Under the pieces are notes generated by a model. That model had not been told where the DNA came from. It was given only the letters and a program-made list of their open reading frames with translations, and searched no databases. Below, one piece after another: positions 58,201 through 64,000 of a DNA stretch of 64,000 bases. How positions within the stretch are numbered: position 1 is the first letter of the stretch; each line of letters begins with the position of its first letter. The position numbers were made by a program, and so were the translations under genes. The stretch covers positions 7,784,539 to 7,848,538 of the forward strand of contig NC_087070.1 in the NCBI RefSeq assembly GCF_963678635.1. The letters are read 5' to 3'. The stretch comes from Symsagittifera roscoffensis. Taxonomy: Eukaryota > Xenacoelomorpha > Acoela > Convolutidae.

Positions 58201-61200
58201 TTATCTGTTTTTGTTCCGACTTTCGATACGAAAGTAACGGAATATTTATGCTCGGGGTGGGTTTTTTTTTCTTCAGACAAATTTCGACTTTTTAACTAGC
58301 CGTTTTTGACGGATTTTTTTTTATTATTCAAAAGCTATTGTTGTCCTGAACTTGAATTTGAAAAGATATTTCACCTGTGATCATTTTTTGTAAAGTTATG
58401 GGTGTTTAAAGATTGCCATTTTGGCCAATTTGGGACAATTAACGCGCGATAAATTTCGCGCTATTAACGCGTAAGCGAGATTTAATCCGTCTTAGAAATT
58501 GTTCCAAATTGGTTCAAGGAAGCTTATATGCCATAATTGATTTGTTAATAGGCGCAAATTTTATCACTTTGTACTTAATATGACGTGTGGGGGGATGTTT
58601 TTACATAAAATCTCAAATTTTTTCAAAAATTTTTTAAATTTTTTTTTATTACATTGAAATTTTTCATCTTATTATTGCTCCATAGACCTTGAAAGGCAGT
58701 CGGAACTTTCAGGGCTTCGCCCTGATACGAGCAGCCTTGTTACTTTTGCTTCCAATCAACGCTTCCCATTTCTTAAAGCTGCAAAAAAACTGCAGAAATA
58801 ATCGGACTCAATGAGATAAGTTCACAAAAATTTATTTCATTGAACGTTTTGACTTTGATATAATTTTTGTTTTCATTTTTTTCTGTCCCGACTTTCGAAA
58901 ATAGCGTGGAATAGTTATGTTAGTTGTGTTTTTTTTGTCAATTTTTGGCTTTTTAATTAAGCGTTTTTGACAGATTTTTTTTAGCATCTGAAAAATATTG
59001 GTTAGGCAACCCTGAAATTTTGAGCCTTGAGTCGTATGAGCTAACTCCCTTCAAAAATTCTAAAATGCTCATTTGTTGTGTTCTGGCACGCTTCGGCTAT
59101 CTACATTTGTCAAAACATTTCTTCAGCAAAAGCTATTAGATACCAATTCAGGGGCATTTGGAACATTTAGTGCTTCACCCTGATATACCAGCGGTCTTCT
59201 GTGATGAAGAACTCGTCTCGTTGATATTTAGTGAGTCTAGAAACTTAACTCTCTTGAAGAACATTATCAAAAAAAATTGAAAGTATTTTTAATCTTTTCA
59301 TAATGATTCTGGATTCTTTCCTCATTTCGAGGGGTTTATTGGGACAACGTTCGATTGTATGTGTTTGTTTCAAATTAACTTTTTTATATAGGCTATTAAA
59401 ATTTATTATCATAGCCTATCATCATAGATTTTAATAGCCTATGAATAAAAAGTTAATTTGAATAGCCCTAAAAATCAAAGCGAGAAATTGTTTCGATACA
59501 GTTCCATAAATGATGGATCTAAAAAGTGAAGTTCGAAGCTTAGTAACAACATTCAATGAAACCACTAAAAAACACTAAAAATTTAAGATTTAAAAACACA
59601 AAGATTTTTAAAACAAAATTTAGCGATATTTCTTTTGAAAAGAAAAAAAAATATATTCACTTGGACGCTTTTTTGTTTCCATTACTTCAGGTGTACAAGC
59701 GGTGTATCAAATCTTGAATCTGTTGGGTATAATAATTTTCTGACTCTTGAAGACATTTAAAGAAATAATAAAAAGCAGTTTCCGGATTCTGCGTTAGTAA
59801 GTTATCTTTGCACATTGATTATGCTGATTATGGAAACATGTTCTTTTCATGTTATATAACTCCAGCATGTTCGCGTAAATTTGTCCCAACTAACAACGCC
59901 AATGTTTCCCTATGGGCTTAAATCTATATGTAAGTAGCAGCAGGACAATCAATTGCGGCAAAAAAAAACATTTCGCTTTTTATCGATTCAAAATTGGCTC
60001 AATTTTACGCTTTCAACAATTTTCTATCATTTTTTTGCGGAACAAAATTTATTGAGCGGTTTTCAGTGTTTTTTCTTCAAATTTTTAGGGTTTTTCTATG
60101 CTTCAAACATGGATTGGGTCTTGTTAACTAGTCCCCCCTTAACCCTTTTAAGGCGGTGAAAATGTGAGAGGTTTTAAGACTTCTCTAGATTCAACAAACA
60201 CCCACCTAAACGGTGCGACTTTTAATTATACAGTTTGCTCATGAAACGAAGAACAAAACTTTTAAATGCTGAATTGTTGAACTAGTCATTAATGGGGATC
60301 GAAAAAAAAATTTCGCATCAAAGGTGTAATACTTAACAAAGTTACATAGAATGAACGTAGATTAATTTTTAGGCCTGTATTACGTGTTGTAGCCGATTTT
60401 TTGTTAATCGTTTCAGGAATTTTCATTGAAATCTGTAAATTTTTAGATCTTCGTTTGTTTTTCAGGTGAGTTTGGCAGACATAGGGGCCATGGCACTCAA
60501 AATGACCGCTGTCAGCACAATAGATGAAGAGGATGAACTTGGAGGTACCAAAAAAAAACAACAGAGCGGATAAAAACTTCTACCGGATTTTTATACTGAA
60601 TCCATTTTTTCTAGGACCGTTGGCTGTTTTTTTAAAATTTTTTGTAAGACTAATTGAAATGGACAATGTAAGAAAAAAAAACACGAAAAAACTGTCGTTT
60701 TGCACAAAGTTAAAAATCCATGGCCTTTTCAGTAAATTTTTTGGGTTGACATCCTCCCCCCTAAGCCGCTTCGGGGGTTGGCTGGTAGCTTGGTTCTAAT
60801 TTGCAGTTCAGGAAACTTCAGAAGTGAGATTTTTACTGACAGCTCTAAGCAATTGAATCAAAATTAAGAAACGGGATGGCAGGTCTTTACTTGATATTTT
60901 AAGGTGCAGAGGAATCTTCCAAATTAACCCAATTTCTGATTTTGTTTTTCAGAAGCATGGACTGCGTTTTCTTTTACTATATTGGAAAACCTCCTTAATT
61001 TGTAAATTTCCATGGCAATTTTTATCCCTTGTGTAATAAGGTATGGACATCTATCCTCCCGAAGGAACGTTGCGAGGACCCAATGCTTCTTTCGGGTCCC
61101 AGTCGTTCAACGGAGAATGCTCGGGCAATTCAGGGATGAGCAAGGGGGCAGCCGCGGGCGAGTACGGAAACAGGAACTCAGCGTCCTCCAATCGGGTAAG

Positions 61201-62181
61201 TTTGCTGTTTTTTTTTCTGAAAACGAAAGAATTTTTTTTCCTAAAAGAATACTAAGCTCTTCTCATTTTTCTTCTTCATTTCATCTTTTTCCAGTAAAAA
61301 AAAACTTTTCCTCGCTTATATAAACTTTTTTTCATTTTTTTCTGATTGTAATAAACGTTGAAAAGTGAACGAATACCTGCCTGTTAACGTGTGAAGTTTT
61401 ATTACAAAAATTATTATAAAGCGAGGAAAATTATTGGTTTTAGAACAGTAAACATTTTTTTATCAATTGAACAGCTGGAAAAAATCAATGCTCATCACAT
61501 TGCTATAACAGGCTTAAATTTTTATTCAATTTAAATTTTTTTTTGATACCGAATCTTTTTAATCACTGCTTAAAGCATAATATTGACGCTTATGTGAGGC
61601 GGGTAGAAGAAACAACTGAACCGGATATTTCCGAGCACACATTGTGAATGATGATTGTTTCTTTGGCCCAAGTAATTCAATGTGATTGATTTTTACATTT
61701 TGACTAAGCTGTGAGTTGTTTTTCATTAATTGTCTTCAAACATGATTTCACCAAATTCACCATACTGATATATGTGCTAGTAAGCGGGTTGAAAAATGCC
61801 CCCCCCCCCTAGTTGGGATGAGTTTCTACGCTCAGAAGTGTTTGTCAAAAATTGAGCGGAAAGGAGGCAAAAATCCTCTTTTGAACACTTTTTTATCAAA
61901 AAGTTCCCAACCCGTTTTAAGAAAAAAACAAGGTTTGTTTTTTTTTTCAGCTGCGCTTCAAGCGCGACAACTCAATGAATAGCAACAAAAACGGTAAACA
62001 AGACAACAGCAAAGAAGACACCTCCCCTTTCTCCCATTACGAGACAATGAAGAGACTCAGTCTGAAACACGCGAAAAATCTGGATAAGAAAGCGAGGATT
62101 TTTTTCCCAACCACTTTCATCTTTTTCAATTTAGTGTACTGGACTTACTACTGGTGGCTAAGGAACACACACGTATTCTGA
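46047..62181 (+). CDS. Cys-loop (GABA-A/glycine-type) ligand-gated anion channel subunit, 5' exons missing
   Basis: Eight exons joined by GT-AG (one GC-AG) introns keep one frame of 425 codons plus a stop: 46047-46235, 47023-47146, 48801-48934, 49880-50106, 52674-52812, 60466-60544, 61041-61195, 61951-62181. Counting from the first exon shown, the ligand-binding domain runs to about residue 171. The Cys loop is C84 and C98 with 13 residues between, ESY (103-105) matches loop B of GABA-A beta subunits, and F154-x-S-G-x-Y159-x-R161-L matches their loop C. TM1 is about 173-197. PAR (202-204) before TM2 is the anion-selectivity signature; TM2 has Thr 6', Leu 9' and Ile 15'. TM3 is about 236-258 and TM4 about 397-418. 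The intracellular loop is polar and low in complexity. One oddity is loop A: the usual WxPD is WVPT (40-43). Expected role is a plasma-membrane pentameric chloride channel; ligand unknown. The signal peptide and first beta strands are not identified. Confidence 0.93.
46270..46494. mobile_element. 225-bp TIR element (MITE) in receptor intron a-b
   Basis: The left end GGCTCTTTTCCAGTTTCCAC and the right end read backwards (GGCTCTTTTCCAGTTTCCCA) match over nearly 30 bp. It begins 34 bases after exon a. Flanking duplications are not clean. A related half-copy (GGTAAACTGGAAAAGC) lies near 46665. Confidence 0.6.
46915..47008. repeat. Repeat shared with about 9230-9315, directly upstream of exon b
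   Basis: About 85 bases containing CCTGTTGCAGAATC and ACAATTCACAAAATGCACAG recur near 9240-9312. The copy here stops about 14 bases before the exon b acceptor, so the acceptor region borders repeat DNA. Confidence 0.55.
47023..47146 (+). CDS. Receptor exon b: Cys loop
   Basis: The acceptor is ctctgcag and the donor GTGAGT; the exon enters in phase 0 and leaves one base of the next codon. It carries both cysteines of the signature loop, with 13 residues between them and the FPLDVQHC core, followed by LCVES, which leads into loop B. Confidence 0.92.
47760..48179 (+). mobile_element. hAT-type MITE, full length, exact 8-bp target duplication
   Basis: The ends are CAGGGGCGGATTTAGG and CCTAGTTCCGCCCCTG. 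The element is flanked on both sides by TTTGTAAC (47752-47759 and 48180-48187). Eight-base duplications and CAGGG-type termini point to the hAT superfamily. There is no coding capacity. It is the best-preserved reference copy in the window and lies in receptor intron b-c. A G run follows the left end. Confidence 0.9.
48640..48740 (-). repeat. tRNA-derived SINE head (minus strand)
   Basis: Read on the minus strand, the stretch has a box A-like region near AGTGACTTTGTAGCTCT and a box B (GTAGTTCGAGTCCCG) at tRNA spacing, followed by SINE-like unique sequence. It does not fold as an intact tRNA, because the acceptor-stem ends do not pair. It is a SINE relic in intron b-c. Confidence 0.55.
48801..48934 (+). 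CDS. Receptor exon c: loop B to the strands before loop C
   Basis: The acceptor is gtttctcag. The first two bases complete Tyr105, giving ESY, and the exon ends in phase 0 at Glu149. It encodes the strand EFHWRERGAV and ELPMTAHF, matching EFYW and LPQF of GABA-A subunits. The donor GTGGGA lies in a MITE whose 10-bp target duplication is the last ten bases of the exon. This 3' boundary is therefore less certain than the others, though the frame into exon d is right. Confidence 0.85.
48935..49121. mobile_element. 187-bp MITE at the end of receptor exon c
   Basis: CTACAACGAG occurs at 48925-48934, the last ten bases of exon c, and again at 49122-49131. The segment between has inverted ends sharing ACCAGCCGAAGTAT and CCGAAAAT. 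A 10-bp target duplication fits Mutator-like or P-type elements. The donor GTGGGA used for exon c is the first six bases of the element. Confidence 0.75.
49543..49832 (-). mobile_element. Decayed hAT MITE beside the exon d acceptor
   Basis: The stretch resembles a reverse-oriented copy of the 420-bp hAT MITE: TCTCGAGGGAGCGG, TAGCGCGCGATCCC and a long C tract near 49775-49804. The terminal repeats are lost or strongly diverged. Confidence 0.5.
49880..50106 (+). CDS. Receptor exon d: loop C, TM1 and pore-lining TM2
   Basis: The exon runs from acceptor cacgacag to donor AG|GTAGCA and leaves two bases of Arg225. It encodes loop C (FDSGNYSRL), the TM1 signature LSWVSFW, the PAR selectivity motif and a TM2 with SITTVL around the 9' leucine gate. 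Ile at 15' resembles GABA rho subunits rather than GlyR or GABA-A beta. A decayed hAT MITE with a long C tract ends about 50 bases upstream, next to the splice acceptor. Confidence 0.94.
50197..50349. mobile_element. Fold-back MITE, GGATCT family
   Basis: The ends GGATCTTGTTA and TAACAAGATCC are inverted repeats. Flanks ATGAATTA and ATTAATTA match at 7 of 8 bases, as expected for an old 8-bp target duplication. The interior has a CCCCCCTTGAAAAGGGGG hairpin. Same family as 1337-1438 and 15142-15301. It lies in receptor intron d-e. Confidence 0.65.
50980..52310 (+). mobile_element. Fossil 3' end of an LTR retroelement (probably Ty3/Gypsy)
   Basis: This patch in receptor intron d-e is richer in GC and codon-like, unlike its surroundings. 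It includes an RRSTR motif followed by a basic stretch, as at the end of many Ty3/Gypsy integrases. A polypurine tract (AAAAAAGGGGGAA) at about 52059-52072 is followed at once by TG (52073), the expected start of a 3' LTR. The LTR's far end is not defined. The copy is broken and looks old; only the 3' part is recognised. Family assignment is tentative. Confidence 0.4.
51946..51967. repeat. (CA)n microsatellite
   Basis: Eleven CA units lie inside the retroelement-like stretch. Confidence 0.8.
52674..52812 (+). CDS. Receptor exon e: TM2-TM3 linker and TM3
   Basis: The acceptor is tttgttcag. One base completes Arg225, then FPSVSDLKALDIYYF leads into TM3, ending LLEFAAASY. This matches the family pattern in which P-x-V-S-x-x-K-A-x-D precedes TM3. 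The donor is GTGAGT in phase 0. The next intron is about 7.65 kb, and a further small exon for the variable intracellular loop could hide there. Confidence 0.93.
52813..54114. other. 5' part of receptor intron e-f
   Basis: AT-rich intron without recognisable coding sequence. A half fold-back motif (GTTAACAAGACC) lies near 53268, and C runs occur near 53294 and 53672. Confidence 0.4.
54115..54637 (-). repeat. Hairpin element copy (reverse orientation)
   Basis: A near-complete copy of the ~535-bp family described at 1693-3307. It starts TTGTTCCGACTTTCG and ends with the CAGGGCTTCGCCCTG hairpin and a CTTGTT end. Inside are the GGCGTGTGGGGGGATG block and the internal GCGCG palindrome. Confidence 0.85.
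54820..55230 (+). repeat. Hairpin element copy, truncated at the GCGAAGC end
   Basis: Same family, direct orientation. The GCGAAGC hairpin end is absent. The shared body runs from the CATCCCTCCACATGCGATAT block through GGCGCGAAATATATCGCGC to the terminal AAAGTCGGAACAA. Confidence 0.8.
55231..57182. other. Middle of receptor intron e-f
   Basis: Unique-looking AT-rich sequence. A half fold-back end (AGATTGTTAAGTAGATCT) lies at about 55770-55787. A 90-codon open frame on the minus strand (56199-56468) has no recognisable domain or splice context and is not called. Confidence 0.4.
57183..57908 (-). repeat. One hairpin-element fragment and one diverged full copy
   Basis: 57183-57424 resembles the middle of the element (TAACTAGCCGTTTTTGACC, ATTAACGCGTAAGCGGA). 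57425-57908 is a diverged copy with both ends, starting TTGTTCCGACTTTCG and ending with the CAGGGCTTTGCCCTG hairpin variant. Divergence is clearly higher than in the 58211 copy. Confidence 0.75.
58211..58741 (-). repeat. Hairpin element, well-preserved copy (reverse orientation)
   Basis: A full copy with both terminal hairpins: ACTTTCGATACGAAAGT near the start and CAGGGCTTCGCCCTG near the end, plus the internal palindrome AACGCGCGATAAATTTCGCGC. A degenerate further copy spans about 58880-59200. Confidence 0.88.
59371..59460. repeat. Long fold-back hairpin in receptor intron e-f
   Basis: Arms 59371-59402 and 59428-59460 are inverted repeats (CAAATTAACTTTTT... and ...AAAAAGTTAATTTG, with ATAGGCTATTAAAAT inside) around a loop of about 25 bases. 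Pairing is near perfect over about 30 bp. It may be a minimal fold-back transposon or a hairpin made during intron transcription. Confidence 0.75.
60466..60544 (+). CDS. Receptor exon f: intracellular loop, acidic segment
   Basis: The acceptor is gtttttcag. The exon is phase 0 in, leaves one base of Gly298, and has donor GTACCA. It encodes a short amphipathic stretch (SLADIGAMALKMTA) followed by an acidic run (DEEDELG). The loop is not conserved in this family, so the call rests on splice sites, frame and position between TM3 and TM4. Confidence 0.75.
61041..61195 (+). CDS. Receptor exon g: intracellular loop, Ser/Gly/Asn-rich
   Basis: The acceptor is gtaataag and the donor a strong GTAAGT. 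Two bases complete Gly298, then 51 codons rich in Gly, Ser, Asn and Ala follow (MDIYPPEGTLRGP at the start). Its GC content is clearly above the flanking intron. Phase 1 in and phase 0 out agree with both neighbouring exons. Confidence 0.82.
61951..62181 (+). CDS. Receptor exon h: end of the intracellular loop, TM4 and stop
   Basis: The acceptor has a long T tract ending ttttcag. The exon encodes a basic, Asn-rich stretch, then LDKKARIFFP followed by TM4 (TFIFFNLVYWTYYWW) and a short extracellular tail ending THVF. The D-x-x-(S/A)-R-x-x-F-P lead-in to TM4 is typical of GABA-A, glycine and GluCl subunits. The stop codon is TGA at 62179. Confidence 0.94.
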   Translation: MRFKRDNSMNSNKNGKQDNSKEDTSPFSHYETMKRLSLKHAKNLDKKARIFFPTTFIFFNLVYWTYYWWLRNTHVF

Positions 62182-62878
62182 CGTCACTTCAGATGTGAAA
62201 AAAAACGTGAACAAAACCCGAAGAAACTGAAAACTAGAAATATGAGCGAAAAGTGAAAAACATGAAAAAAAAGAAATCATCATAAAACGAAATTACATGG
62301 CAAGAAAAAGTCAATTTGGCGCCCTTTATTAGGAATTACAAATCGAAGAAGAGAAAAATGGCAGTACGAAACTAAAAACATTGCAAAAAAACAATATGCG
62401 TTGGCTGTGTTGCATGAATTCATAGAGCTTTTTTCTTTTTCTAGCTTCCAAGAACTATCTTTATCTGGTAAATTATGACAAAGTACCACGTTGGCCGTGG
62501 ATGTATTTTTTAACCAAGCTACTTACCAAGCAATGTTTTAAGTTCTTTGCAAAATTATGGGAAAAAAATTAAGAATCAGCGAGTTGAAATCGAAAAGAAG
62601 CTTCAATTAGGTAGATGAAAACCTTCGCTCTTGATGTAAACTTATATTTTTTATCAAAAAAAATGTTATGTCATGTTTTTGACATGACAAGGCCCGCAAA
62701 TTTTTGTTCTCGGTGAATAGTGAACTGTGAATTAAAACTGAACTGTGACTTTATCGTTTTTGTAAATTTATTTGTATTTTTTATTTTAATGTTTCGAATT
62801 CATTTGTGCTTTCCCTTTTCATCATCGATATTCAGTAGCTATTTTTGAATATGGCAAGTTATTATTAGAAATAGCGCG
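62182..62878. other. 3' flank of the receptor gene
   Basis: This should hold the 3' UTR. It is AT-rich, with no other coding sequence recognised. No clear AATAAA was placed near a plausible end. A short perfect inverted repeat (TGTCATG/CATGACA) lies near 62670. Confidence 0.4.
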
Positions 62879-63037
62879 ACCACCCCCCTGATTGTGGTCG
62901 GCAACCCCAGTTTTTGAAAGTCGCGCCGCTGTCAATCGGACGTTCCGAAAGTCACAAAAACTAGTCAATCGGACGTTCCGAAAGTCACCACCCCCCTGAT
63001 TGTGGTCGGCAACCCCAGTTTTTGAAAGTCGCGCCGC
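62879..63037. repeat. Interleaved direct repeats
   Basis: A ~50-base block (CCACCCCCCTGATTGTGGTC to AAAGTCGCGCCGC) occurs at about 62879-62929 and 62988-63037. Between the copies GTCAATCGGACGTTCCGAAA occurs twice. It sits right at the end of the gag open frame. Confidence 0.85.
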
Positions 63038-63049
63038 ATATCCCTTCTG

Positions 63050-63982
63050 TTACCTCTTGCATTTTCTTCTTTGCCAGCTCCTGCGGTTTGCCTTTTCTGC
63101 GCTCAATAGGCGAGCCTTGCTGGCTTTCACTCCTGACAAAGCTTCTTTATGTCTTGGATGCTTGATGTCTGCCACTGCATCCCAGAATTGCGGACAATAT
63201 GATTTAAAATGACCTTCCAAGTTGCAAAAGAAACACCTCGGGCCGAATTTTGCAATTACTCCCCTCATGAAATCTTCATGATCAACCTCTGACGCATCTT
63301 CGTCCTCGAGGATAAAGCCTATTGTTTTCATGCCCTGTTTGTAAGTTGGGCATGCTGACACATGATGGTCCGTTGAACTGCAATTGGCACAAGAGCGTCT
63401 CTTGTCCATATTATCCCTCGGTTTGTACCAGTTGTTCCCTTGGTTTGCTGGTCCGTTGTTAAAATTGCCATAATTGTTCTTATAATATCCAGATATCGAA
63501 GGAGGTTTCAAAAAAAGATATTCTTTTGACTTGAACCTCAACTCCTCTGGTGTTTGCGCATTGGTGAATAAAGGTGTGTAATGCGTTGCTAGCATTGTTC
63601 GAAGTTCATCATTCTTCACATCATCGATGAATTTTGAGGCTACTGCCAGGTTCATCCTTCTGTTTGACTCATCCGGTTGGCTGCGTCTTCTCAGAATTTC
63701 CAAATCGTCTAGGAAATTGTCTATCGTTTCATCTTCTCGTTGCCTCCGCTTCTCGAAGCACATCGTTGCCTGGTGGCCCTGCACCCTTGATCCAAAACGA
63801 TTTAACAAGATTTCGAAAATTTTCTCAGCTGTGTCTCGCTGATATTGCTTCTTGGCCATGACACAGTTCAGGGCTGTCCCTTCCAAGCATTCTTGTCTTT
63901 CCGATAAATCCTCTTCCTCGAAATGCAGTTTCATTACCTCTATCCAGGTATCAATACAGCCATCCGATTCGTCTTGTAGCAT
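63050..63982 (-). mobile_element. LTR retroelement gag (Ty3/Gypsy-like), entering from the right window edge
   Basis: One open frame of 310 codons on the minus strand. The first part has the retrotransposon-gag capsid pattern (AEKIFEILLNRFG, FEKRRQREDETIDNFLDDLE). It is followed by an Asn/Gly-rich linker and two CCHC zinc knuckles of form C-x2-C-x4-H-x4-C (CANCSSTDHHVSAC and CFFCNLEGHFKSYC). It should package element RNA into cytoplasmic particles. No protease or pol is seen to the left inside the window, and the 5' LTR would lie to the right outside it, so the element is partial here. The frame looks whole and fairly young. Family is likely Ty3/Gypsy, not certain. Confidence 0.8.
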
Positions 63983-64000
63983 CTTGATTTTTTAAAGACT

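Overview
The window is animal nuclear DNA. It is AT-rich (roughly two thirds A+T by eye), has short exons with GT-AG splice sites and long repeat-filled introns, and carries many short inverted-repeat transposons, tRNA-derived SINEs, a decayed LINE, retroelement fossils and long G/C homopolymers. Two runs of exactly 200 N (22134-22333 and 43607-43806) are assembly gaps. A GABA-A/glycine-type Cys-loop channel gene says metazoan. The low GC, long G tracts and abundant hAT-like MITEs would suit an invertebrate such as a tunicate, but nothing here fixes the species.

Two multi-exon genes can be rebuilt from splice sites and matching intron phases. On the + strand, 46047-62181 holds eight exons (425 codons) of an anion-selective Cys-loop receptor: ligand-binding domain, 13-residue Cys loop, TM1-TM4 and a stop codon. 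Its 5' exons are not identified; an orphan signal-peptide-like exon at 16279-16470 is a weak candidate. On the - strand, 30748-35787 holds a four-exon gene for a 214-residue type I membrane protein: signal peptide, eight-cysteine WAP-like ectodomain, one TM helix, a juxtamembrane Cys pair and a tail with LPSY, PPPY and PPDY motifs. Its first exon sits in a 1.41-kb unit repeated three times almost identically (35214-39440), so the locus offers three interchangeable first exons.

Layout. 1-16 kb: intergenic repeats, including three tandem copies of a ~535-bp element rich in hairpins, a SINE, a degenerate tandem array, a long near-perfect hairpin, a 1.3-kb TIR element and two fold-back MITEs. 16-25 kb: the orphan exon, a LINE reverse-transcriptase relic, a diverged tandem duplication with a possible terminal exon, a hAT MITE with an exact 8-bp target duplication, a gap, and an element studded with AGATCT palindromes. 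26.5-28.5 kb: a 437-bp tandem array. 29-39.5 kb: the WAP/PPxY gene and its triplicated first-exon unit. 39.5-46 kb: hAT MITEs, a gap, and a 1-kb TIR element carrying a C-rich array. 46-62 kb: the receptor gene, whose introns hold many insertions; one lies exactly at an exon end. 62.9-64 kb: a short interleaved duplication, then the gag of an LTR retroelement entering from the right.

The most notable points are the triplicated first exon of a new WAP/PPxY membrane protein, a MITE that supplies the apparent 5' splice site of a receptor exon, a GC-AG intron in the same gene, and a dispersed element family with paired hairpins, one of them the GCGAAGC mini-hairpin.
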